DNA of 64,000 nucleotides from Arcticibacter sp045629565 (GCF_045629565.1 NZ_JAZQRL010000100.1:62001-126000), one strand, 5' to 3'. Positions 45,721 to 55,139 are shown, counted from the first letter of the stretch. Notes: generated from the sequence alone by a model not told the origin. Made by a program: numbers and translations.

Positions 45721-46875
45721 TTATCTAGCTAGTCGGATACCGGTAAACTGCCAGCGCAGGTGCGGATGAAAAAAGTTACGATAGGTATGCCTGCTATGTC
45801 CGGGCGATGTAAAAGTGGACCATCCACGCAATACCATCTGATTCACCATAAATTTTCCGTTATACTCGCCCAGTGCTCCGGCGGCGCGTGTAAACCCCGG
45901 ATACGGGAGATAAGCGCTTTCTGTCCATTCCCAGCGCTTGCCATAGAGCAATTGCGGCGATGCAGCCTCCCATTCAAATTCTGTAGGCAGACGCTGTCCT
46001 TTCCATTCAGCATAAGCGTGTGCTTCGTAATAGCTGACATGCACAACCGGCGTGGTATGTTCAACAGGTACCAGTCCATCCATGGTATAAGTATGCCAGA
46101 TACCGTCGACCCTATGCCAGTACATTGGAGCGTTGATCTTTTCCCGGTTCACCCATTCCCAACCCTCTGCGTGCCAATACCTGAAATCTGTATAACCGCC
46201 TGCATCAATAAATTCCATATACTCGGCATTGGTAACCAGCGTGCGGCTTAACTGATATTCCTGAAGGTAAACCTTATGCCTTCCGAGCTCATTATCAAAG
46301 CTGAACCCTTTGCCTTTGTGACCAATTTCATAAACGCCCTCATCCATGCAGAGATAATCCCACTTTTCATTATAAATAATCTTAACCTTGTTCATCTGCA
46401 GGCGGTAGGGCGGAAACAGCGGATTATGCCCGAGAATGTATTTCATGTCCGAAAAAAGCAATTCCTGATGTTGCTCTTCATGATTCAGACCCAGAACAAT
46501 GGTTTCACGAAGGGCTTCGTCCAATCCAGACGAACTGCTCAACAGCTCAGTCATTGCCTCGTCGACATATTTGCGATACCTGTAAATATCCTCTACAGAG
46601 GGGCGACTCAAATTGCCCCGGTCCGTTCGGATTACACGGGCTCCTACAGTTTCGTAGTAACTGTTAAAAATGTAGTTGTAGTTGGAGTCAAATTCCCTGT
46701 ATCCATTTACATTGGGCTTGAGAATAAAGGTTTCAAAGAACCAGGTCGTGTGTCCGAGGTGCCACTTGGGGGGACTTACATATTCAACAGGTTGAACAAC
46801 ATAATCTTCAATGTTCAAAGGCGCGGCTATCCATTCTGTGCGCTTTCTCACAGCAATAAATCGGGAGATTAACAT
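45721..46875 (-). CDS. egtB: Ergothioneine sulfoxide synthase EgtB
   Basis: 384 residues in the EgtB order. The N-terminal DinB-like helical bundle holds the iron ligands: WHLGHTTWFFE (first His about 49) and LNHEEQHQELLF (His-x3-His motif, about 130). The C-terminal FGE-sulfatase domain has VVHVSYYEAHAYAEW and RLPTEFEWEAAS, ending in FHPHLRWQFTGIRLAR. EgtB is a mononuclear iron enzyme that joins hercynine to a thiol (gamma-glutamylcysteine or cysteine, depending on the type) with oxygen. No EgtA or EgtC gene is seen here, so the cysteine-using type is plausible, but this is inference. First gene of the egtB-egtD operon. Confidence 0.9.
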   Translation of the reverse strand: MLISRFIAVRKRTEWIAAPLNIEDYVVQPVEYVSPPKWHLGHTTWFFETFILKPNVNGYREFDSNYNYIFNSYYETVGARVIRTDRGNLSRPSVEDIYRYRKYVDEAMTELLSSSSGLDEALRETIVLGLNHEEQHQELLFSDMKYILGHNPLFPPYRLQMNKVKIIYNEKWDYLCMDEGVYEIGHKGKGFSFDNELGRHKVYLQEYQLSRTLVTNAEYMEFIDAGGYTDFRYWHAEGWEWVNREKINAPMYWHRVDGIWHTYTMDGLVPVEHTTPVVHVSYYEAHAYAEWKGQRLPTEFEWEAASPQLLYGKRWEWTESAYLPYPGFTRAAGALGEYNGKFMVNQMVLRGWSTFTSPGHSRHTYRNFFHPHLRWQFTGIRLAR

Positions 46876-46922
46876 ATTGATGTATTAATTCATGTATTAA
46901 GTGCTTAAAGCTGAAATTGTTT

Positions 46923-46930
46923 TATTTTTG
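46923..46930 (+). promoter_or_regulatory. Candidate -7 box in the egtB/PLP-enzyme divergent region
   Basis: TATTTTTG fits TAnnTTTG and lies 17 bases before the ATG at 46948. The gap to the divergent egtB start is only 72 bases, so both promoters must share it. Confidence 0.35.
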
Positions 46931-46947
46931 CTGTTTACACTTGAGAT

Positions 46948-48090
46948 ATGAAATTCGGAACAAAAGCTATACATGCAGGACAAGCGCCTGACCCAACAAC
47001 AGGAGCAGTGATGACGCCGATCTACCAGACCTCTACCTACTGGCAGAAGTCGCCGGGTGAGCATAAGGGTTATGAGTACTCGCGGGGGACGAATCCCACC
47101 CGTAAAGCTCTGGAAGACTGCTTTTCGGCACTTGAGAACGCCAGGTTTGGTTTAGCTTTCTCCAGTGGCATGGCGGCAACCGATGCAGTCATGAAATTGC
47201 TGAAGGCAGGAGATGAAGTGATCACCGGTAATGATCTTTACGGGGGATCGTACCGGATCTTTACGAAGATTTTCGCGAACTACGGCATCAAATTCCATTT
47301 CATAGACCTTTCAGATCCGGAGGTCATCAACCAGCATATTAACGAAAATACCCGACTCATATGGATTGAAACACCAACAAATCCAACGATGAAGATTGTA
47401 GATATTCAGGCTGTTGCAAAGATTGCCAAGGCAAAAAACGTTTTGCTTGCGGTCGATAATACTTTTGCATCCCCATACCTGCAAACACCCATCGATCTGG
47501 GCGCAGATATCGTCATGCATTCTGCCACCAAGTACCTCGGCGGACATTCAGACGTGGTGATGGGAGCGCTGATGCTGAACGATGAGGAGCTGTATAAAAG
47601 GCTCTGGTTTATCTATAATTCATGCGGAGCTACGCCTGGACCTCAAGACAGTTTCCTCGTATTGAGAGGGCTTAAGACCCTGCACCTGCGGATGAAGGCG
47701 CATTGCGAAAACGGACGCGCCATTGCCGAATTCCTGAAGTCGAGTCCTAAGGTGGATAAGATTTACTGGCCGGGCTTCGAAGATCACCCTAACCATGCGG
47801 TGGCTAAGAAGCAGATGAGTGATTTTGGTGGAATGATTTCTTTCAGTCTGAAAGAAGCAGATTTGGAGGCGACGTTCAAGCTGGCCTCGTCATTTAAGGT
47901 TTTTTCACTGGCAGAGTCGCTGGGTGGGGTGGAGTCACTGATCAATCATCCTGCATCGATGACCCATGCATCTATTCCGAAGGAAGTACGCGAGGCGGCA
48001 GGTGTCACCGATAACTTATTGAGACTAAGCGTTGGTGTTGAAGATATTGAAGACCTGCTTGAAGACATTAAACAAGCGATAGGAGCTTAA
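46948..48090 (+). CDS. Cystathionine gamma-synthase/lyase-type PLP enzyme
   Basis: 380 residues of the Cys/Met-metabolism PLP family. MKFGTKAIHAGQAPDPTTGA is a typical start, YEYSRGTNPTRKALE holds the phosphate-binding Tyr/Arg, and DIVMHSATKYLGGHSDVVMG carries the PLP Lys (about residue 200). ESLIHHP in related enzymes is ESLINHPASMTHASI here. Synthase (MetB) and lyase (CGL) cannot be separated by reading. It is divergent from egtB; since some ergothioneine routes end with a PLP C-S lyase, a link is possible but not shown. It is first in a tight operon with DUF2400 and mnmE. Confidence 0.88.
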   Translation: MKFGTKAIHAGQAPDPTTGAVMTPIYQTSTYWQKSPGEHKGYEYSRGTNPTRKALEDCFSALENARFGLAFSSGMAATDAVMKLLKAGDEVITGNDLYGGSYRIFTKIFANYGIKFHFIDLSDPEVINQHINENTRLIWIETPTNPTMKIVDIQAVAKIAKAKNVLLAVDNTFASPYLQTPIDLGADIVMHSATKYLGGHSDVVMGALMLNDEELYKRLWFIYNSCGATPGPQDSFLVLRGLKTLHLRMKAHCENGRAIAEFLKSSPKVDKIYWPGFEDHPNHAVAKKQMSDFGGMISFSLKEADLEATFKLASSFKVFSLAESLGGVESLINHPASMTHASIPKEVREAAGVTDNLLRLSVGVEDIEDLLEDIKQAIGA

Positions 48091-48091
48091 C

Positions 48092-48952
48092 GTGGAATTG
48101 AACAGACAAGAGTTAAAGGCGTTTCTGGATATGAAGGCTGATCAGTATAATCAGCCTTCCTTTATCGAAAATGACCCCATTGTGATACCTCACCAGTTCA
48201 GCAGTAAGCAGGACATTGAGATTATGGGCTTCTTTGCCGCGATACTCGCGTGGGGACAGCGTAAAACGATCATCAATAAATGTAAAGAGCTGATCGAACG
48301 TATGTCGGGAGCTCCTTATGCGTTTATCACCGGTCACCAAGACGAAGATCTGAAGTCATTACTCGGTTTTAAGCACCGCACGTTCAACGATACGGATCTT
48401 TTGTATTTCGTCAGTTTCTTCAAACAGCACTATGCCCGCTTTGACTCTTTGGAAGATGCGTTTTTGCCTTCTCGCACAAGTCGCTTCTTCGAATTCTCCA
48501 AGCATCCTATCGAGTACATGGAAGACCAGCAGGCAGTACGCGCGATGATGGCACTCATCAGGACAGAGCATCGTGTTGAGGTGATCTTGAATCACTTCAG
48601 AAAGTATTTCTTCAGTCTTCCCGATTTTCCTGGGCGTACCATGAAGCATGTAAGCTCGCCTTCGCAGAAATCAACCTGTAAGCGTCTGAACATGTTCTTG
48701 CGATGGATGGTAAGGAAGGACGACAAGGGAGTAGATTTCGGAATATGGGACAGGATCAGTCCTTCACAACTTATTTGCCCATGTGACCTGCACGTAGACC
48801 GTGTAGCCAGAAAGCTCGGCTTAATATCCAGGAAGCAAACCGATTGGCAGACCGCAGTTGAACTAACGGAGCGTTTGCTGGAGTTTGATCCGGTGGATCC
48901 GGTACGGTATGACTTTGCGCTTTTTGGCTTGGGCATTGAAGAAAAGTTCTAA
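48092..48952 (+). CDS. DUF2400/TIGR02757 family protein
   Basis: 286 residues starting at a GTG one base after the stop of the preceding gene. The sequence matches the DUF2400/TIGR02757 family throughout, with MGFFAAILAWGQRKTIINKC (about 43-62) and LICPCDLHVDRVARKLGLI (about 229-247). The latter looks like the end of HhH-GPD DNA glycosylases (helix with Pro-Leu-Asp-x-His-Val-x-Arg), hinting at a nucleic acid-binding fold. The function of the family is unknown to me. It has no signal peptide. Placed between the PLP enzyme and mnmE in one operon. Confidence 0.85.
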   Translation: MELNRQELKAFLDMKADQYNQPSFIENDPIVIPHQFSSKQDIEIMGFFAAILAWGQRKTIINKCKELIERMSGAPYAFITGHQDEDLKSLLGFKHRTFNDTDLLYFVSFFKQHYARFDSLEDAFLPSRTSRFFEFSKHPIEYMEDQQAVRAMMALIRTEHRVEVILNHFRKYFFSLPDFPGRTMKHVSSPSQKSTCKRLNMFLRWMVRKDDKGVDFGIWDRISPSQLICPCDLHVDRVARKLGLISRKQTDWQTAVELTERLLEFDPVDPVRYDFALFGLGIEEKF

Positions 48953-48961
48953 AGCACCATC

Positions 48962-50323
48962 ATGACAAACAACGATACTATTGTAGCACTGGCCACCCCC
49001 TCCGGAAGCGGAGCAATAGGGGTTATCCGCCTTTCAGGGCCAGATGCTATTACGATAACGGATAAAGTATTCAAAGGAAAGAACCTCGCCAAGCAGGCTT
49101 CTCATACCATTCATTTCGGTACTATCAGAGACGGGGAAGCCATACTGGACGAAGTACTCGTATCGCTTTTTATTGGTCCGCACTCCTACACGAAAGAGCA
49201 TGTTGTAGAGATTTCTACGCATGGCTCTCCATATATCATTGAAAGCATTATCAAACTGCTCATCAGAAGTGGTGCCCGCGCAGCTAAGCCCGGCGAGTTT
49301 ACGTTGCGGGCTTTTCTGAATGGAGGAATGGACTTGTCTCAGGCGGAAGCCGTGGCCGACCTGATCGCCTCCAACTCTGCTTCTTCGCACCAGGTGGCTA
49401 TGCAGCAGATGAGAGGAGGTTTTTCTAATGAACTGCAGGTGCTCAGGGAGCAGCTCATCCATTTCGCGTCTATGATCGAGCTGGAACTGGACTTTGGAGA
49501 AGAGGATGTAGAGTTTGCCAACAGAGACCAGCTGCGCGATCTGATCAATAAGATTCACAGGGTGCTATATCGCCTGATCAGTTCCTTCGAACAGGGAAAT
49601 GTGATGAAGAACGGTGTGCCCGTGGTCATAGCGGGTAAGCCCAATGTTGGAAAATCCACCTTGCTAAACGCCCTTTTGAACGAGGAGCGTGCCATCGTAT
49701 CGGAAATCGCCGGGACGACGCGAGATACTATTGAGGATGAGATGTCGATCAAGGGTGTTGTATTCCGTTTCATTGATACCGCGGGAATCCGCGAAACGGC
49801 TGACATTATTGAAGCGAAGGGAGTGGAGCGTACCCGGGAAAAGATGAAGCAGGCGAAGCTTATCATGTACTTGTTTGATCCGGTGGTGCAGGCATCGGAG
49901 GAGATCAGCGAGCAGTTGGAGGAACTGAAGGTGCTTGGTATCCCGTTTGTGGGCATTGTAAACAAAAAGGATCTCCTTGATGTGTCTTTGATCCGTTCGC
50001 TGGATAGCTTTAACTTGAACTTTATCTCTGCTAAAGAGAAGGAAGGGATTGATGAGTTGAAGGAGGAGATCCTTCGGAAAGTGAATCTGCACAAGATTAA
50101 CAACGATGATGTTATTGTAAGCAATATTCGCCATGTGGAGGCGCTGCAAAAGACTGAGGAGGCACTGGAAAGGGTACTATATGGGTTGGATAATCCTGTG
50201 ACTTCGGATTTTTTGGCTATGGATATTAAACAGGCTTTGTATTATTTGGGGGAGATTACGGGGGCGGTTACAACTGATGATCTGTTGGATAATATTTTTT
50301 CTAAATTTTGTATTGGGAAATAA
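48962..50323 (+). CDS. mnmE: tRNA modification GTPase MnmE
   Basis: 453 residues, full length. The N-terminal formyl-THF-binding domain starts NNDTIVALATPSGSGAIGVI and has PHSYTKEHVVEISTHGSPYI and PGEFTLRAFLNGGMDLSQAE. The G domain has GKPNVGKSTLLNALL (about 222-236), the switch DTAGIRETADIIEAKGVERT and VNKKDLLD. The last residues FCIGK are the conserved Cys-containing end of MnmE. With MnmG it makes the 5-carboxymethylaminomethyl group on U34 of some tRNAs. It ends the three-gene operon. Confidence 0.97.
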   Translation: MTNNDTIVALATPSGSGAIGVIRLSGPDAITITDKVFKGKNLAKQASHTIHFGTIRDGEAILDEVLVSLFIGPHSYTKEHVVEISTHGSPYIIESIIKLLIRSGARAAKPGEFTLRAFLNGGMDLSQAEAVADLIASNSASSHQVAMQQMRGGFSNELQVLREQLIHFASMIELELDFGEEDVEFANRDQLRDLINKIHRVLYRLISSFEQGNVMKNGVPVVIAGKPNVGKSTLLNALLNEERAIVSEIAGTTRDTIEDEMSIKGVVFRFIDTAGIRETADIIEAKGVERTREKMKQAKLIMYLFDPVVQASEEISEQLEELKVLGIPFVGIVNKKDLLDVSLIRSLDSFNLNFISAKEKEGIDELKEEILRKVNLHKINNDDVIVSNIRHVEALQKTEEALERVLYGLDNPVTSDFLAMDIKQALYYLGEITGAVTTDDLLDNIFSKFCIGK

Positions 50324-50391
50324 TTTTGTGTTGGTCCAGCTAAGCAAGCTATAAATTTATGTACTTGTACTACCGCGTTCTATTAGGAATT

Positions 50392-50412
50392 CAAGCAGGT
50401 GCTTGCTTTTAA
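50392..50412 (+). terminator. Weak stem-loop after mnmE
   Basis: CAAGCA (50392-50397) pairs with TGCTTG (50400-50405) and is followed by CTTTTAATT. The loop of two bases is tight, so the hairpin may be shorter than it looks. Confidence 0.35.
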
Positions 50413-50513
50413 TTGAATGCAGAGGTCAACTTAGTGCCTGGGAATGATCGGCTTGTTGCGTACCAGAGAGCGAAACAATTTATATTGTCTGCCGTTTTTC
50501 TAGCAATTTGACT

Positions 50514-51926
50514 ATGAACCCGAGCTCAAGAACCGATCCTGCTGAATCTACAAAGAAACTGCTTCCTTTAATACTAGCGACTGCCATTTTTATGCAGATG
50601 CTCGATTCTACGATCCTGAATACTTCGCTGCCTGCCATAGCAAAGGACCTAAATGAATCGCCGCTGGATATGCAAAACGCTATTGTCAGCTATGTGCTGA
50701 CTCTGGCTGTATTTATGCCTGTTAGCGGTTTTCTCTCCGACAAGTTTGGTACAAAAAAGGTGTTTATTTTCTCGTTAGTATTATTTAGCTTAGGATCGTT
50801 ATTTTGTTCGCTCTCGCAAAATCTGACGCAGCTGGTGGTCTCCAGAGTGGTCCAGGGAATTGGAGGCAGCCTGATGACTCCCGTGGGTAAACTGGCGTTG
50901 ATCAAGACTTTCCCAAAGAAAGAGTTATTGAAAGCAATGAACTTTGCGATCATTCCGGCGTTGATCGGTCCGGTATTAGGACCGTTGGTAGGAGGGTACA
51001 TGGTCGACTATTTATCCTGGCATTGGATTTTTCTGATCAACATACCGATAGGGCTGACTGGTATTCTCTTAAGCCTGAAGTTTATGCCCGATTATAGGTC
51101 TCCCATTATCGATTTTGATCTCAAGGGATTTCTCATCTTCGCTGCCGCATCCTTGCTTCTCTCCATAGCTTTGGAATTGTTTGGCAATACCGCCCATATG
51201 ACGCCCGTTTTGGTTGTATTTTTAACAGGATTTTTGATGCTGTACTTTTATTACCGCCATGCGTCAAGGGACAACAACCCTATTTTTCCGCTGAACCTTT
51301 TTCAGGTGAGGACCTTCCGGGTTGGACTTTTAGGCAATTTAGCAACCCGTTTGGGTATCAGCTCTGTTCCGCTGCTGTTGCCGATGATGATCCAGATCGC
51401 CTACGGAAAATCTGCCGTAACGTCTGGTTGGATAGTCGCACCGATGGCATTAACGGCTATGTTCGGAAAGTCTGCGGTTATTAAGATATTGAACAAGTTC
51501 GGGTACCGCGCGACGTTGATGACCAACACATTTGTGATCGGCTTTTTAATTTGTTGCCTGGCTATCCCTGAGATTCACTCATCGATTTATTGGTATGTTC
51601 CCATCATTGCCATACTGGGGTTCTTTAATTCGATACAATTTACTTCCATGAACAGCATTTCAATAGCAGACCTTCGGCAATATCACACAAGCAGCGGCAA
51701 TTCTTTGGTTTCGGTTAATCAGCAGCTGGCTATCGGCTTTGGTATCGCATTTGGATTAATCGTATTGAAAGTCTTTCAGGGGGACGTGAAGCTGATCCAT
51801 AACGAAATTCACAATGCATTCAGATACACCTTTTTAGTGGTAGGCATATTGACTATTTTGTCTGGATTTATTTTCAGGAGATTGCACTTTAAGGATGGCG
51901 ATAACATGAAGTCTGACGGGCAATAA
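50514..51926 (+). CDS. DHA2-family MFS drug exporter (EmrB/QacA-like)
   Basis: 470 residues from the ATG at 50514; the TTG at 50508 is also in frame. About 14 membrane helices. Motif D1, FMQMLDSTILNTSLPAIAKD (about 25-44), and VVSRVVQGIGGSLMTPVGKL mark the 14-helix DHA2 group, which exports drugs or other compounds with proton inflow. The C-terminal half is complete and ends in a basic tail. No MarR or TetR regulator or membrane-fusion partner is next to it. Substrate unknown. Confidence 0.9.
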   Translation: MNPSSRTDPAESTKKLLPLILATAIFMQMLDSTILNTSLPAIAKDLNESPLDMQNAIVSYVLTLAVFMPVSGFLSDKFGTKKVFIFSLVLFSLGSLFCSLSQNLTQLVVSRVVQGIGGSLMTPVGKLALIKTFPKKELLKAMNFAIIPALIGPVLGPLVGGYMVDYLSWHWIFLINIPIGLTGILLSLKFMPDYRSPIIDFDLKGFLIFAAASLLLSIALELFGNTAHMTPVLVVFLTGFLMLYFYYRHASRDNNPIFPLNLFQVRTFRVGLLGNLATRLGISSVPLLLPMMIQIAYGKSAVTSGWIVAPMALTAMFGKSAVIKILNKFGYRATLMTNTFVIGFLICCLAIPEIHSSIYWYVPIIAILGFFNSIQFTSMNSISIADLRQYHTSSGNSLVSVNQQLAIGFGIAFGLIVLKVFQGDVKLIHNEIHNAFRYTFLVVGILTILSGFIFRRLHFKDGDNMKSDGQ

Positions 51927-51937
51927 GTTCCGATCCG

Positions 51938-52804
51938 CTACTTCTTTACCACAGCTACAACTTTTCTGACAGCAGCTGAGATAAGTACTACACCAAGTCC
52001 GGCGATAAGCCCGAAGGCCAACTCTTTGAATGTTCCTTGAATCTTAGGAAAAACGTGATGGAAATACTCGATATTATGCACAAAAATACCACCAGAAACA
52101 AGCAGTAAAGCAATGGTTCCGATGACTCCGAGCATCCTGATTATTACGGGTAGCGACTTCACAAGTAATACACCAAGGCTCGCCAACAATCCCTTGTCTT
52201 TGGAATACTTAATCAGCCTATATCCCGCATCGTCCATTCTGACAATGAGGGCGACTATTCCATAGACGCCGATTGTTGCCAATACAGCAACGACAGCGAC
52301 GGTCATGATCTGTGTGGTCAATGTTTCCTCCAATACGCTTCCAAGGGCGATTATTACAATCTCAATAGATAAGATGAAATCCGTAGCTACCGCAGATTTT
52401 ATTTTTGCCGTCTCCGCAGTGCGCTCGTCTTGTTGAATTTGTTCAACAATCTCATGACTTTTTTTTGGACGATGAAAGAAGTATTCGATTATTTTTTCAA
52501 CTCCTTCATAGGCCAGGTAGAGCCCTCCTAAAATCAAGACAAATTTAATTGCCGCAGGAAAAAATGCGTTTAGCAACAACGCTATCGGGACGATGATCAG
52601 CTTATTGCGTAACGACCCTTTGGTTATTGCCCAGAGTACCGGAATTTCCCTGGATGACAGAAAACCTGTCGCTTTCTCAGCATTTACGGCTAAATCGTCG
52701 CCTAAAATGCCTGCTGTTTTGTGGGTTGCTACTTTGGTTGCCACAGCAACGTCGTCCATCAAGGCGGCGATATCATCAAAAATTGCAAAGAAGCCAGATG
52801 CCAT
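51938..52804 (-). CDS. DUF808 (YedI-like) inner membrane protein
   Basis: 288 residues from the ATG at 52804 (MASGFFAIFDDIAALMDDVA), the start usual for the family; the frame from 52867 adds 21 residues with no match. Five to seven membrane helices, with the conserved AITKGSLRNKLIIVPIALLL, YEGVEKIIEYFF and TDFILSIEIVIIALG segments. The function of DUF808 is unknown. It is convergent with the MFS gene, with 11 bases between the stops. Confidence 0.88.
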   Translation of the reverse strand: MASGFFAIFDDIAALMDDVAVATKVATHKTAGILGDDLAVNAEKATGFLSSREIPVLWAITKGSLRNKLIIVPIALLLNAFFPAAIKFVLILGGLYLAYEGVEKIIEYFFHRPKKSHEIVEQIQQDERTAETAKIKSAVATDFILSIEIVIIALGSVLEETLTTQIMTVAVVAVLATIGVYGIVALIVRMDDAGYRLIKYSKDKGLLASLGVLLVKSLPVIIRMLGVIGTIALLLVSGGIFVHNIEYFHHVFPKIQGTFKELAFGLIAGLGVVLISAAVRKVVAVVKK

Positions 52805-52856
52805 ATAAGTGTTATTATCAATATTACGAAAAAATAAAATCAGTCGGCAGTTAAAC

Positions 52857-52875
52857 AACGTATACAAAATACGTT
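52857..52875. repeat. 7+5+7 perfect inverted repeat upstream of DUF808
   Basis: AACGTAT at 52857-52863 and ATACGTT at 52869-52875 pair perfectly. The repeat lies 53-71 bases upstream of the DUF808 ATG and may be an operator. Confidence 0.35.
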
Positions 52876-53268
52876 CCGACCTGGCATGAATGAGTGAATT
52901 TTAAGAAAATTCCCGACAGAATGGATACTGGAGCGATAGCCGGATATGAATACGCAAGAGAATCTACGGTAATCAGTGGCTACAGACAAACGCTAACCGC
53001 AGCGCCATCCTAAGGAGGAGGTAGTGAATAAGGACTCACTCGCATGAAGCGTTTGTTTGTTTAGGCCTCGCCAGTAAAATGCCAAAAAAAATCTTTAAAA
53101 AGTTAGATATAGATCTTTATAGTGGCTATATTTCGGGTACAATAAAGGAAATAGCGCTGCTTAGGATATTTTTTTATATTCATCTAATATAAACCGGTCG
53201 ATTTCCGCTTAGTAAATCTTCCACCTTGGTGAATTACTAGAATTAATATGCTGTTAATACTAGGTAGT

Positions 53269-53276
53269 TACTTTTG
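53269..53276 (+). promoter_or_regulatory. Candidate -7 box for the ECF sigma operon
   Basis: TACTTTTG matches TAnnTTTG, 46 bases before the sigma gene start at 53323. No well-spaced TTG was found for the -33 element. Confidence 0.3.
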
Positions 53277-53322
53277 TCACGTGCGATAACAAAAAAAAAT
53301 GCTAGTTCAATTATGACAATTA

Positions 53323-53889
53323 ATGGAAATCTGTAGTCAGGTACGCGAGGATCTAAAATGTGGAGACCGTTCCGCGTTTAAAATTGTATTTGATGCCTAT
53401 AGTCCAGGGATCTACGAACTGGCATTAAGGATTCTTAAAAGCAGGGATATGGCTGACGAGATCGTGCAGGATACTTTTATTAAGCTCTGGCTGTCTCGCG
53501 AAAATATTGATACCAGCAAGAATCTATGGTCACTAATCTATGTAATTGCCAAGCGACTTTGTTTTAATAAACTGCGTTCCGCCAAATATGACCTGCTATT
53601 GCAGCAGGAACTGATTCGCAACATGCCTATCTCCGCAGAAGATAATGAGACCCATATTCATGAACTGGAGCAGCTTTTACAAGATTCTGTTGGCTGCTTG
53701 CCGGCCCGCCAGCGTGAGGTCTGGCAATTAAGCCGTGAAGAGGGCTTGTCGCATAAAGAAATTGCCGAACGAATGGGTATTTCGACAAATACCGTTAAAA
53801 ATAATCTGGTACGAACACTAAAGTACCTGCGCCAGCATTTTAAGAAGGCGGATTATCTTTATTTTTTGACTTTTTTACATTTCATATAG
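53323..53889 (+). CDS. ECF sigma factor of the FecI type
   Basis: 188 residues. Region 2 is FKIVFDAYSPGIYELALRIL with ADEIVQDTFIKLWLSRENID (about 18-66), and region 4 is the helix-turn-helix LSHKEIAERMGISTNTVKNN (about 144-163). This is the sigma factor partner of the FecR protein encoded 56 bases downstream, as usual in Bacteroidota, where such pairs control a SusC/D system with an STN signalling domain. It probably transcribes the operon starting at 55195. Confidence 0.92.
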   Translation: MEICSQVREDLKCGDRSAFKIVFDAYSPGIYELALRILKSRDMADEIVQDTFIKLWLSRENIDTSKNLWSLIYVIAKRLCFNKLRSAKYDLLLQQELIRNMPISAEDNETHIHELEQLLQDSVGCLPARQREVWQLSREEGLSHKEIAERMGISTNTVKNNLVRTLKYLRQHFKKADYLYFLTFLHFI

Positions 53890-53945
53890 CCCTATAGGTC
53901 ACTTCGCGTGTACATCAGGTAATAGAGCAATTACTATATAACCTG

Positions 53946-55100
53946 GTGGACAAAAACGAATTCAAACAACTAGCCAAAAAGTACATCAACGAGGAACTTA
54001 CTGAGGACGAGCTCAAGAAATTTCTTTCCATGCTGGAAGATCGGGAGGACGAGTTTTACCAGGCTGTCGATGATGAGATCCGTTTGGAGCACACTGCTGA
54101 CTTTAATATGGAGGCAGCCTTCGACAGGATACTGCAAGATGAACGATTTAGTAAGGTTAAACCCGTAAGGCGTTTAAGTATATATGCCTGGACCGCCGTG
54201 GCTTGCACAATACTGATCATGCTCGGTTCCCTTTTTTACTTCAATCAACAAGATCTGCAACAACCAGATCACATAAAGACTGTTGCTGTACCTGAAAAAT
54301 CAAGACAAGAGAATAAGCTGAGCGCGATACGGCTTGCAGATGGCACGCAGCTGGCACTAAAAGACATCGGTAGGGCCGAGCACAACTATGATGGTGTAAA
54401 GCTCTCCAGAGTGTCTGAAAGCGTTATTATGGTAAGCCTTGATCCTAAGCGTCATGCTTCAAAAACGCCGTATCATGAATTTACAACAGAGAGAGGCACT
54501 AGTTATACGTTATTGCTGCCTGACGGATCTAAAGTAGATCTGAATTCAGGATCGACTTTTCGATTGGATCCCGGCTTTAATATTCTGAACCGTAATTGTG
54601 AGTTAAGCGGCGAAGCGTACTTTGATGTAAAGAGGAACGAGGCTATGGCATTTCAAGTTAAGACGCGTGACTATGATGTTAAAGTGCTCGGAACCCAGTT
54701 TAACATCAAAACTTATTCAACTACTACCTATTCTCAAACCGCACTCGTTAAGGGAAGTGTACATATTGTAAAAGGTGGTAAAGAGATAGATCTTCTGCCC
54801 GGAGACCAGTTGAGTGCGGAAGCAGGCGTTCTTCTTAGCAAAAGTAGAGCGAATCTGAGAGATGTACTGGCTTGGAAAGAAGGCTACTTCCGATTCACGG
54901 ACGCCACCATCGAAGAGATCATGCAGGATATCGCCACATGGTACGATATAGATGATATTGAGTTTCACAATACTTCCGATGAATCATTTACAGGCTCAAT
55001 CAGACGTACCCGGAGCTTGAATGATGTGCTCGCAAGTATAGGTAGTATATCCAATCTACAGTTTGATATCAAGGAAAGGAGGGTGATTGTAAAAAAATAA
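53946..55100 (+). CDS. FecR-family anti-sigma factor
   Basis: 384 residues starting at a GTG (53946). A cytoplasmic N-terminal part (about 1-78) binds the sigma factor, followed by one membrane helix (YAWTAVACTILIMLGSLFYF, about 79-98). The periplasmic FecR domain has FTTERGTSYTLLLPDGSKVD and CELSGEAYFDVKRNE, and the end (from about residue 315, FTDATIEEIMQDIATWYDID) is the DUF4974 domain that contacts the STN domain of a SusC protein. It relays the transport signal to the ECF sigma factor encoded just upstream. Confidence 0.93.
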   Translation: MDKNEFKQLAKKYINEELTEDELKKFLSMLEDREDEFYQAVDDEIRLEHTADFNMEAAFDRILQDERFSKVKPVRRLSIYAWTAVACTILIMLGSLFYFNQQDLQQPDHIKTVAVPEKSRQENKLSAIRLADGTQLALKDIGRAEHNYDGVKLSRVSESVIMVSLDPKRHASKTPYHEFTTERGTSYTLLLPDGSKVDLNSGSTFRLDPGFNILNRNCELSGEAYFDVKRNEAMAFQVKTRDYDVKVLGTQFNIKTYSTTTYSQTALVKGSVHIVKGGKEIDLLPGDQLSAEAGVLLSKSRANLRDVLAWKEGYFRFTDATIEEIMQDIATWYDIDDIEFHNTSDESFTGSIRRTRSLNDVLASIGSISNLQFDIKERRVIVKK

Positions 55101-55113
55101 ACTTAAAAAAGCA

Positions 55114-55139
55114 ATCGGAAGCGTTGCAGCGCTCCCGAT
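55114..55139 (+). promoter_or_regulatory. Stem-loop between fecR and susC
   Basis: ATCGGAAGCG and CGCTCCCGAT pair with one A-C mismatch around the loop TTGCAG. No T run follows, so this may be a stabilising hairpin or processing site rather than a full terminator. Confidence 0.45.

Larger units (their letters stand above)
52805..53322. other. Gap between DUF808 and the ECF sigma gene
   Basis: About 520 bases, probably holding the promoters of both divergent genes. It includes an inverted repeat AACGTAT-N5-ATACGTT at 52857-52875, upstream of the DUF808 start, and a possible 37-codon ORF at 53079-53192 (Lys-rich start MPKKIFKKLDIDLYSG) without a recognised family. I found no relic of a larger gene. 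Confidence 0.4.

Noticed and set aside
53079..53192. A 37-codon ORF upstream of the ECF sigma gene
   Set aside because: It is too short and AT-rich to support as a gene and has no clear ribosome binding site; it is mentioned only in the gap entry.
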